A stretch of DNA of 64,000 bases from Palaemon carinicauda. Its lineage: Eukaryota > Arthropoda > Malacostraca > Decapoda > Palaemonidae. Positions 35,901-47,300 of this stretch are shown piece after piece (position 1 is the stretch's first letter; every line of letters starts with the position of its first letter). The notes beneath the pieces were generated by a model that was given only the letters and a program-made list of their open reading frames with translations, was not told the origin of the DNA and did not search any database. The position numbers were made by a program, and so were the translations under genes. Location: the NCBI RefSeq assembly GCF_036898095.1, contig NC_090761.1, positions 42,588,850 through 42,652,849 on the forward strand. Reading direction: 5' to 3'.

Positions 35901-38900
35901 CTCCGAAGCCCATTTCATGGTCCCTGGACAAGGTCCTACACTATGCTTCAACAGTGAACAATGAAGATTGTTCTCTTAAGGACCTGACTCAAAAAGTCAT
36001 TTTCCTGTTTGCTATAGCCTCAGGGGCTAGAGTTAGTGAAATAGTGGCCCTATCCAGAGATGAGGGCCATATTCAGTTCACAGAAGTGGGAGAACTGAAT
36101 CTTTTTCCTGATCCAACCTTTCTTGCTAAGAACGAGCTACTCACTATGAGATGGGGTCCCTGGAGAATCTGCCCTCTGAAGGAAGATGTCTCGCTGTGTC
36201 CAGTGGAATGTCTAAAGGTCTATTTTCGAAGAACTTCAGACTTCATGGGAGGACAGCTCTTTAAAAGAGAAACTTCAGGATCAAACTTATCCCTAAAACA
36301 ACTGAGGGCGAAGCTCACCTACTTTATTCGCAGAGCGGATTCTGACAGTACACCCGCAGGTCATGATCCAAGGAAAATTGCTTCATCACTGAACTTCTTT
36401 CAGTTTATAGATTTTGAGCATCTTCGCTCGTACACTGGATGGAAATCATCCAGAGTCTTCTATAAACATTATGCAAAACAAGTGCATGAGCTGAAGCATT
36501 TTGTGGTGGTGGCAGGTAGTGTGTTGAAACCTGTCGTCTAGTACTGCGATGAACAGAACAGTGAACTGAGTGGGACTCTCAATTATCAGGTAAAGGTGTT
36601 GACACTTTCCAGTGCAATACTTGTTAAGTGAGTGTCACCATGGTGACACTTAAGACTGTTCAAATTATTTCAGGTGGAGAACTATACAGATAACACCCGT
36701 GCCGTGTGTACTTTACACAGTGTTGATAATATCCAACATTACAGAAAACTAGAAAATTTTATTAAATTTTCAAATTCACATGTGGCACTAATGATTTCTT
36801 CCCTTTCTGGTGGAAACAATATTTTTCTGTATTATGTTGCTGATTGTATAATTCTCATTACATATATTACACATGTTACATTATGTTTGATCATTTATTG
36901 TAAATAAATGTATATCAATGTGTAATTGTGTCTTATTTCGCCCTACAATTGATAGAAATAAAGTATAAGCCAGAGTTTTCTTAACTAGGTACCTTTAGTA
37001 AATCTTCATATGATTGTATGGTGGGACAATATATATAGCTGATACTTTTGCTCCTACACGAGATACAAACTGTGAGACTTTTGTATATCTAGTTGATGCT
37101 ATGTTCCAATACATTATACAAACCTCGAGACTTCTCGTATATCTAGCTGATGCTATGTTCCAACACAAATATACAAACTGTGAGACTCTTGTATATTTAG
37201 TTGATGTTGTATTCCAACACAATATACAAATCGTGACTCTTGTATATATAGTTGATGCTATGTTCGTTCATACAATATATGCAAACCTTGAGACCCCTTT
37301 CCTACTGTCTAGTATGACCCTCCCCTACAGGGGGAGGAAGCAACAAACATCATCTATGATTAGTAGTAATGACGTATAACGGTAACATCAGATGTCTCAA
37401 TGGTCTGGATGACCATAGGAAAATTTGTCCCAAGGTTAAGGCACCTATAAAATCCACAGATACAGTACTTTCTAGTAATTCTCTGGTAAACTTCCATTGG
37501 AACGACATGGCTTGAGCCCAAAAAACGGATTTTGAGCGAAACGAAAAATCTATTTTTGGGTGAGATAGCCATGTCGTCCTGATGGACACGCCCTCCTTTT
37601 CTATAGAAAAGGCCTTGGCAGGATCCCTCCCGAAAATACTATATCTGTAGCACTATGCTCAATGCTACAAGGAATAAGCGCCATCTTGGATACAGCGCCA
37701 TCTGGATACTCGTAATAGTACGGGAGGAAGGGTAACCTTGATAACGGCTCCTCGTCTATTTTCGCCACTTTTCCCCCTCGAAACGAAAACGCTATTCGGG
37801 GTGAAGATTGCTATGCGTCGTATCAAGATATATGTTCCCTGATATTGTGCGATATCCTTAAGTGAAATTTTAAGGATATTCGCGCCAGGAGTTAGAATTC
37901 TGGAGACCTTGAAGGTTAATTCTCTGGGAATATTATTGTAGCCAAATATCCCTTAGAAAGCTACCAATAGGAACCTTCCATCAGGCCGACATGGCTATCT
38001 CACCCAAAAATAGATTTTTTGTTTTGTGTGAAGAAAGGGGAAGTTTGTCACAGTAGAAGGGTCACAATTCCTTTAGACATTTTCAAGATTATTAATCATA
38101 GTATTCTACTGTTTTATTATTAAAAAAATAGAAGGTTATTGCTGTAATTAAATATTTGTATTGAAAGTATACTTTTTATACTGTACCGTTATATAATGTT
38201 TATGCAAGATAAAAATATTTTAAGGAGCATTTGTTGCATTTTGGTATGCCTACTAATGTAGCACTGTTGTTTCTTTGATGTCTGAATAGGAAGCTGTAAG
38301 CTTATTGTAATTTCATCATTATCTGCTATAATTATCTGTTTCAAGGTTGTGCGTCGGCCGTATGTATTCATTTTCCGAGATGAGCGTGACCCAGTGGAAC
38401 GAGGCTTGATTAATCTGGCTACTGCTCAAATAGAGTACTCAGAGGACCAACAGGCTATGGTGCGAATACCCAATTCTTTCAGGTATGTTTCTGTAGTTTT
38501 TAAAATGCAGATTTGCATTTATCAGAATTTTATCTTCGTTAACCCTCATCAATTATATAAATGTAAATGTGAATGCGCATTAGAAAGAAACTTTCCCTTA
38601 TGGTTAGCAAAGTTTCTGTTAGCATTCTCAAAGCTTCAATTTATAATTGTGTTAAAAGTGTTTTTTTTTAGTAACATAATGAGAAAGCACTTGTAATATG
38701 CATAGAAAAGGTTGAATGTGCAAAACAAAACTAGGATATTTTCATTACGTAAATTAATACTAGTAAGTTGTTAATTTTTGGAGGGTTTACTATCTTTTTA
38801 TCATACTACAGTAAATAGTTTTATTTAAAATACTTTTCTCTCATTTCATTTACTGTTGAGTTTAATAGCATATCTGAGTTTACCAGAGTTTAATCCATGT

Positions 38901-41282
38901 TGCCAATGCATGGTAGTTTATAGTTTTTGGGTTTGCGGTGCTTAAGAAAATGTTTTATTTTTCTTCCAATAAGTCGAGTAGTTTTCGTGCAGTTTGGTTC
39001 ACCTTTTCATAAGCGTGAAAACACCCTCTTGCACTTACTATAAACTTCGGAACTTTAGTTTTATATAAGGTCGTGTTATAACAAAACAATTTTTTCTCTC
39101 CAGTTACGGACAGAGCTTTCTCTGATTCCAAACAACTTAAGAGCTATGAACTTTGTTTTTTTCACCTTCAGCTACAGCTTGGTTTTGTCCTTGATCTTTT
39201 CTCCAGAGAAAAAAGGGTATAATGTAAAAATATGCTGTATTCTGCTTAACTTTGTTACATAATTTTGGCAGTTGTTTACTACCTGTAATTTATATACAAT
39301 GATTGAAATACAAGCGAAACAGCAGTTATCAAATTAGATTGTTTATAAAACCTGTTGATATTTTGGGGCTTTTCAGTTTGACTGCCGCAAAAATTATGAA
39401 ACCAAAATACAATTTTCTAATGCAGTTTTTTTACGCTCTTTCCGAAAATTTAATAATTTTTTTTCAATAAATGAAAAAAAAAATTTATGGCTATTTAAAG
39501 GTATTTATTTCCTATGTATTTGTTAAGAATACAAAATCTTTGAAAAACATATTAAAAAAAAAAAGTTATTGCTATTTAAAGGTGTTTATTTCCTTTCAAA
39601 ACAATTTTCAAAAAAGCATCTTCAGAATTTTGAAGTATTTTGTAGTACCACCTCGAAAGTCTTTATCAAAATGTAAGGCTTTATTTGCAATTTACTCTTA
39701 GTTTGTGAAAGGGTGGTTCAGCTAGAAATTGTGATCTGGGAAGGGGCAAGCCCCGGTTAGGGGTTGTGACCTGGGAAGTGGGTCCGGGGGATTGCCCCCC
39801 TGCTAGGGGCTGTGACCTGGGAACTTCTAGATTAGGTTAGGTGGGTTATGTACCGTTTTACAAATATCAAGTGTTTAATAATCCTATCTGAGGAAAAAAT
39901 TAAAATTAAGTTCCCTAACAAATGCATAGGAGATAACCATCTTTAACTGGCCATAACTTTTTTATTTTTTATTTCTCGAAAGAAAGAACTTCATTTTTGG
40001 AAAGAACATAAAAAACTGCATTAGAAAAATGTATTTTGGTTTCATAGTTTTTGCGGCAGTGAAGCCGAAAAGATCCAATATTTTTATCATTTTCTTTTAC
40101 TTTTTAAAGCTGCAAATTATCGATAAAATATTTGTAACTTTGAATTTTTGTTATGTTAATTGAAGCATGGGACAAAATTATTTTATTTGTATCTTTGAAA
40201 AATTTTTCTTTGAAGCTTCATATATTGGGGCACTGGTGTACTATAAAATTGTGAATGTTGTGGACGATTAAATATCAAAACCTCATTCTTATGTACTGTA
40301 GTTTGTTGAAGGTTGCACCAGAATATTAAAAAAGTTTCATTTTTTTTCAGTGTGGTAACAAAACAGAGAGGCTTCCTTCTACAAACTCTAGGTGACAAGG
40401 AAGTTCATGACTGGCTTTATGCAATTAACCCTCTCCTAGCAGGACAAATCAGGTATGTTTTTGTAATTATTTTATGAATGGGTATAATTAAAATATCTAC
40501 ATGGGTTATTAAAACAGTATTGCATGGTATGTAAAACTGATTATCTTAAAGAAAAAAAAAAACCTGTAAAATGTTTACAAACTTTTATAAATAATGAGCA
40601 TTATTTTGTACTTTTCACTTTAAGACAAGCACCTAAATTGCAATTAAACGCATGGCAGAATCAGACATATTAACAATAATGGTCCCTAATTCTCACTGAG
40701 GAAGTATTTAATTTTTGCTTAGGTATTTTTAATTTGTGCCAGGGTTATTCCATTATGTAAAATTCAAAGCACATTCAATAAGGGTTCATATAGTATAAAA
40801 ACCCTTAATTTGACTTCCGAGGATGTTTTGATGTTTACTGAAGATAATTATTCATAGGTGAAGGAAGTATCAATTCTTTTTGTCAGTGGCATTTCTCATG
40901 AAGGGATAACCCTCACTTATAGTGGCACTTGACATAATTTCTGCTGTAGTGGATATTGTTACAAGGAATTATGGTTGATAATACCATTCTGCCTTTACAT
41001 TTTGTAATAAACTTTTCTCCAAAATGTGTCGATTGTAATGGCCAAGATATGCTGTTTTTTTTTTTTCTAGTAATCTAGAATGTTACTTGTGTTGAAAATA
41101 TTAGCATGAACATAAATGTACATACAATTCTTTGTTAGAAGATTGTAGAGGCTAGAATAAAACACCAACTAATGAAATGCTTATTTTTATTTTTTTACGC
41201 TATGATGATAATGTTTCTAGAGCATTTTATTCACCAATTGGTAAAATTCTTATAGTTTTTTTGGGTCAAGCTATGGTTTTTT

Positions 41283-41314
<32 letters not shown>

Positions 41315-44300
41315 TACTTTGTAGGCTCAATTTCTCTCAAGTTTTGTTCCCTAGCAATTATCCTTACTTGTTGCATTACAAACACTGTTTTTCAATATTA
41401 ATCTTACCCGATGATCATGTAGCTGTCAACTCTGTTGCCCGACAGAAATCTACGGTCGGGATACGCCAGCGATCGCTATACAGGTGGGGGTGTACACAAC
41501 AGCGCCATCTGTGAGCAGGTACTCAAGTACTTCTTGTCAACAAGAACTCAATTTTTCCTCTGTCGTGCCACCGGCTAGACCTACTTGGATACGCTGTTGA
41601 TTCTGGAGTTATTGTTCACGATTTGGTGATGTATTTGCTCTAGAGTTTAGCCTTCGCTATTCAGGAAGCTTTATCATTAGCTTAGCAAGTTTTTGGAATT
41701 AATTTGATTTAATTATGGTGACGAAGAGAGTATGAACTCTCTTTCACTTTTAAATGGCCGACCCTTCCCTTAGACGGAAGTGTTGGTGTCGAAGAGAGTA
41801 TAGACTCTCTTTCTTAATTTTGCTTAACAAAGTTATAGATTTATTTTATATCTCTCCGCCTTTTATAGGCCTCTTCGATTAACTTCCTTTTATTATAAAC
41901 TTATAAAAATTAATTTTTATGTTTGTTTATATGCGACCTTTCCTAATAGTAGGCGGTCATTACTTGGAACCGAAGTTAATTAACATTGAGCCCGTCATAT
42001 CGTTTTTCCTGTTAAGATTTTATGCTATTTTAATTTTAATGTTTTTGAAAGAATTTCTTTGATAGTCTCGTACTGTTTTCAAAGTTGAACTAACGTTTTG
42101 TTTGGCTCCGCAGTTGTTGACGTTCAGAACGTTCAACTTGCGCTCTATCGTTACGATAGAGAGAGAGTATTCACGGTTTCACGTTGCAGTAAGATATAGG
42201 TAGTAGGTTGGCCAGGGCACCAGCCACCCGTTGAGATACTACCGCTAGAGAGTTATGGGGTCTTTTGACTGGCCAGACAGTACTACATTGGATCCTCCTC
42301 TCTGGTTACGGTTCATTTTCCCTTTGCCTACATACACACTGAATAGTCTGGCATATTCTTTACATATTCTCCTCTATCCTCATACACCTGACAACACAGA
42401 TTACCAAACAATTCTTCATCACCCAAGGGGTTACTGCACTGTAATTGTTCAGTGCCACTTTCCTCTTGGTAAGGGTAGAAGAGACTCTTTAGCTATGGTA
42501 AGCAGCTCTTCTAGGAGAAGGACACTCCAAAATCAAACCACTGTTCTCTAGTCTTGGGTAGTGCCATAGCCTCTGTACCATGGCCTTTCACTGTCTTGGG
42601 TTAGAGTTCTCTTGCTTGAGGGTACACTCGAGCACACTCTCCTATCTTATATCTCTTCCTCTTGTTTTGTTAAAGTTTTTATAGTTTATATAGGAGATAT
42701 TTATTGTTGTTACTCTTCTTAGAATATTTTGTTTTCCTTTTTTCCTTTCCGCACTGAGCTATTTTCCCTGTTGGAGCCCCTGGGCTTATAGCATACTGCT
42801 TTTCCAACTAGGGTTGTAGCTTAGTAAGTAATAATAATAATAATAATAATAAACCGATTCTAGCGTTTTGTTCATTCTTTCTTAGCTTAAATGGTTTTAA
42901 TTCTAATAAAGGAACTTTTTATTTGGGAAACCTTTCAGTTTTTTTTCCTTTAACAAATAATAGGTTTTAACGATATATATAATTGGGCTCATCTCTCAGG
43001 TTCTAAGTCAAGAGAGAGAGAGAGAGAGATAGAGACGGAGGGAGAGAGAGAGGAGGATAAACGTTTCGTTCAAGCGGGTAACGTTGTTATCGTTTTTGCT
43101 CTTCTCCCTAGTCTCTTTAGGGGAAGAAGGTAAAACGTTTCTAGAGTTTTATTCTTGTTCCCAGGCTTTATGCGGTGAGAGATTTTAAACGTAGTTTATT
43201 TGATCTAGTGTTTAGTCTCTTTTCCAGCCACTGAATTCTTTATCTTTCATTATGTTTTTCTGTTACATTGTAATACTGTTTTCGCAATTACTAACTTTTA
43301 ATGAAGGATAGGATTGCGTGTTTCAGGTACAAACCACTTAAAGTTTCGAGTTCAGTGAAATAAGTGCAAACAGAAAATCAAAAGTGATAAAGTGATAAGC
43401 GCAAAGTGTTACAGTGTTGCGTTCGAGGGTTCGTCTGTTCGTGCCAGTTGTTCGCCTAGTCTGGGACCTCTTACAAGCTCCCAAGCCCAGGGGAGAAGTA
43501 ATGTCGAAGGACTTATGTATTCATCAGGCCTTGATCGACGAACAGACGTTTCCCTCCGTGGTTTCGGGTGTATCTACACACGTTGCCGACGTGATCACCC
43601 CACCCACACAAAGACGAGAGAGCCCATTTATTCCTCGTCTGCGGAAGAGGTTTCTCGCAGAAACCATGGACCAAATCTTGCAGCTTTTAAGTGCAAGTCG
43701 GTCCCTTCCGCGCAAGTCCAACGGCCTAGGTGTAGCCACTGGGTCAGTTCGGACTTGCTGCAGTACGACAACTGCACACCTCCCAGAGAGGCAAGGTGGT
43801 ACCGCAACAGGCAGTAACTCCGTCTGTTCCCGCACCAGCTGTTTTAGACCCTCAGTCACAACGGACAGTAGCTCCGTTTGTTGTTGTCTTTCATAGACCC
43901 TAGTGGTCCATGCTGCAGACTATACAGTCTCAGCTTGCTCCTTCATACAGGAGTATCATGCTGGAAGGTTGACAATGCAGCCTGTTAACCTACAACCCGC
44001 CGAGGTTGTGCGCTCAGCAGATACTGCGGCTGCCTGCTCCCACCCTCCACCTGTGAGAGCTCCACCTCCGATGCGCAGTCCACCCTGCCAGACGCATGTT
44101 CTTGCTGCGCCTCCTGCTTTCATGCGTGAGCTGCCGCATCGGGAGTTGCCGGGTTCCAGCACTATGCGGCAACCTCCTCAACCCATGAGGCAGGAGCCTC
44201 ATGCTATGCGGCATCCTCCTCAACCCATGAGGCAGGAGCCTCATGCTATGCGGCATCCTCCTCAACCCATGAGGCAGGAGCCTCATGCTATGCGGCAACC

Positions 44301-47300
44301 TCCTCAACCCATGAGGCAGGAGCCTCATGCTATGCGGCATCCTCCTCAACACATGAGGCAGGAGCCTCATGCTATGCGGCATCCTCCTCAACCCATGAGG
44401 CAGGAGCCTCATGCTATGAGGAGCCTCATGCTATGCGGCATCCTCCTCAACCCATGAGGCAGGAGCCTCATGCTATGCGGCAACCTCCTCAACCCATGAG
44501 GCAGGAGCCTCATGCTATGCGGCATCCTCCTCAACCCATGCGGCATGAGCCTCATCCCATGCAGCATGAGCCTCATCCCATGCAGCATGAGCCTCATACC
44601 ATGCAGCATGAGCCTCATCCCATGCAGCATAAGCCGCATGCCATGCAACATGCTCTGCATACCTTACAGCATGCTCTACATACAGCATGCTCTGCATACC
44701 TTACAGCATGCTCTGCTTACCTTACAGCATGCTCTGCATACCTTACAGCATGCTCTGCATACAGCATGCTCTGCATACCTTACAGCATGCTCTGCATACC
44801 TTACAGCATGCTCTGCATACAGCATGCTCTGCATTCCTTACAGCATGCTCTGCATACCTTACAACATGCTCTGCATTCCTTACAGCATGCTCTGCATACA
44901 GCATGCTCTGCATACCTTACAGCATGCTCTGCATACCTTACAGCATGCTCTGCATACCTTACAGCATGCTCTGCATACCTTACCGCATGCTCCTCAATCA
45001 CACATCTTTGGTTGTTGCCAACTCACAAGACTGTCAAGCAGTTTCATAACGTTGCCTTCTGGTCTGCTGCTTTTGCACCAGTGAAACCCTCACTGAGAGA
45101 ACTTAGCTTTTCTCGGATATGGTTCCTGTAGATGAGAAAGTGCTATTCTCCCTCCTTCTGATATTCCCTTGAGGACTCTGTCATTTGGAGAGGAGCCTTA
45201 AGCTGCTTAGCCTCCTATGGACTTTTATTTAAGCATAACATGCTTCCAGGGAGGGTAATGGTTCCGCTTCAGTCGCTAACCCCGTCTGTTGCCACACCTG
45301 CTCCCATAGTCCTTGAGCTTTGTTGCAAGACATGCAGTCCAAGCTTAGTCCTTGTTAGAGGATTTTTGTTTACGGAGTCAGGGTGTCACTGGGAAGACGT
45401 TCAACAACCAGCAGAGGTGACTTGTTGTGACGCAGTGCGGCAACCTCAGCAACCCGATAAGGAGTTGTCTGTACTACCCAGACAGTCTAGACAGTTTCGG
45501 GTTGTCGCTGTACTTCCTCGCTTCCCCATGGTTGACAGTTCACAGACTGTGCAGCAGTACCATGATCTTGTGTCCGGCTCCGTCAGACGACTGGCTTTTA
45601 AGAGCTCCCACAAGTCGTCGCTGTCTGGAGAATCTCAGATGGACTATGGATCTGACCAAGGAACTGGGCCTCCTGGTCAATTTAGAGGAGTCCCAGCTCG
45701 TCCCATCCCAGACCATTGTCTACCTGGGTATGGAGCTTCAGAGTCGAGCTTTTCGGGCTTTTCCGTCGGCCCCAAGGATCTACCAAGCCCTAGAATGCAT
45801 CCAGAGCATGCTGAGAAGGAACCGATGCTCAGTCAGGTAGTGGATGAGTCTAACAGGGACACTTTCATCGCTGGCTCTGTTCATCGAGTTAGGGAGACTC
45901 CACCTCCGCCCCCTTCAGTATCATCTAGCTGCTCACTGGATCAAGGACATGACGCTAGAGACGGTCTCAGTTCCTGTTTCCGAAGAGATGAGGTCTACTC
46001 TAACGTGGTGAAAGAACAGCTTTCTTCTCAAGGAAGGTCTACCTTTGGCTGTTCAGAAACCCGACCGCCGTCTCTTCTCGGACGCATCAGACACGGGCTG
46101 GGGTGCGACTTTGGACGGACAGGAATGCTCGGGAACATGGAATCAGGAGCAAAGGACACTTCACATCAATTGCAAGGAGCTGTTGGCGGTTCATCTGGCC
46201 TTGATAAACTTTAAGTCCCTCCAGCTTAACAAGGTGGTGGAGGTGGACTCCGACAACACCACAGCCTTGGCTTACATCTCCAAGCAGGGAGGGACTCATT
46301 CGAGGAAGTTGTTCTAGATCGCAAGGGACCTCCTCATCTGGTCAAAAGATCGAAAGCTCACGCTGGTAACGAGGTTCATTCAGGGCAATATGAATGTCAT
46401 GGCAGATCGCCTCAGCCGGAAGGGTCAGGTCATCCCCACAGAGTGGACCCTTCACAAGAATGTTTGCAGCAGACTTTGGGCCCTGTGGGGTCAGCCAACC
46501 ATAGATCTGTTCGCTACCTCGATAACCTAGAGGCTCCCGTTGTATTGTTCTCCGATTCCAGACCCAGCAGCAGTTCACGTGGATGCTTTTCTGCTGGATT
46601 GGTCCCATCTCGACCTGTATGCATTCCCGCCGTTCAAGATTGTCAACAGGGTACTTCAGAAGTTCGCCTCTCGCAAAGGGACACGGCTGACGTTGGTTGC
46701 TCCCCTCTGGCCCGCGAGAGAATGGTTCATAGAGGTACTGCAATGGCTGGTCGACATTCCCAGGACTCTTCCTCTAGGAGTGGACCTTATACGTCAACCT
46801 CACGTAAAGAAGGTACACCCAAACCTCCACGCTCTTCGTCTGACTGCCTTCAGACTATCGAAAGACTCTCAGAGCTAGAGGCTTTTCGAAGGAGGCAGCC
46901 AGAGCGATTGCCAGAGCAAGGAGGACATCCACTCTCAGAGTCTATCAGTCTAAATGGGAAGTCTTCCGAAGCTGGTACAAGGCCAATGCAGTTTCCTCAA
47001 CCAGTACCACTGTAACCCAGATTGCTGACTTCCTATTACATCTAAGGAAAGTAAGATCCCTTTCAGCTCCTACGATCAAGGGTTACAGAAGTATGTTGGC
47101 AGCGGTTTTCCGCCACAGAGGCTTGGATCTTTCCACCAACAAAGATCTACAGGACCTCCTTAGGTCTTTTGAGACCTCAAAGGAACGTCGGTTGTCCACT
47201 CCAGGCTGGAATCTAGACGTGGTCCTAAGGTTCCTTATGTCATCAAGATTTGAACCTCTCCAATCAGCCTCTTTTAAGGACCTCACATTAAAAACTCTTT

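Larger units (their letters stand above)
29189..38025 (+). mobile_element. DIRS-like retrotransposon B
   Basis: An 8.8-kb element in intron 4, sense to unc-104, with inverted terminal repeats (29189-29500 and 37663-38021), ICR (37492-37585), leader, Gag, RT, RNase H and YR in DIRS order. There are no LTRs and no DDE integrase; the recombinase is a tyrosine recombinase. Defects are a 4-bp Gag insertion, a changed RT box (YLYN) and frameshifts in RT and upstream of the YR core. The YR catalytic domain itself is open. Its left half is the same family as the left half of element A. Confidence 0.88.
43414..45560 (+). pseudogene. Element C Gag with expanded repeats
   Basis: Opens at 43414-43896 with [17 protein letters not shown] and a Ser/Cys-rich segment, then (43903-44457) moves into a Pro/His/Met/Arg repeat. 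Nine or so 42-bp units (44164-44541) encode [18 protein letters not shown] 14-residue repeats; five 21-bp units follow (about 44542-44640), then about seventeen CATGCTCTGCATACCTTACAG units to 44990. A 17-bp partial unit at 44416 and several 16-nt units shift the frame, so the product is not continuous. Gag-like sequence continues to about 45570 where the deletion joins it to RT. Confidence 0.65.

Noticed and set aside
36674..36907. 77-residue frame after element B's recombinase
   Set aside because: AT-rich, no recognisable pattern, and it overlaps the probable polyadenylation region.
29189..38025. LTR (Gypsy/Pao) retrotransposon
   Set aside because: The termini are inverted, not direct, and the 3' gene is a tyrosine recombinase with Arg, His-x-x-Arg and Tyr, not a DDE integrase.
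42194..42290. tRNA-derived SINE head
   Set aside because: GGTTGGCCAGGGCACC resembles an A box loosely, but key positions differ and no B box follows.
44164..44995. CRISPR-like array
   Set aside because: The units are contiguous tandem repeats without unique spacers, inside a eukaryotic retrotransposon.
45240..46214. 324-residue open frame in element C
   Set aside because: It overlaps RT and RNase H pieces recognisable in another frame and has no family pattern. It is open by chance in GC-rich retrotransposon sequence.
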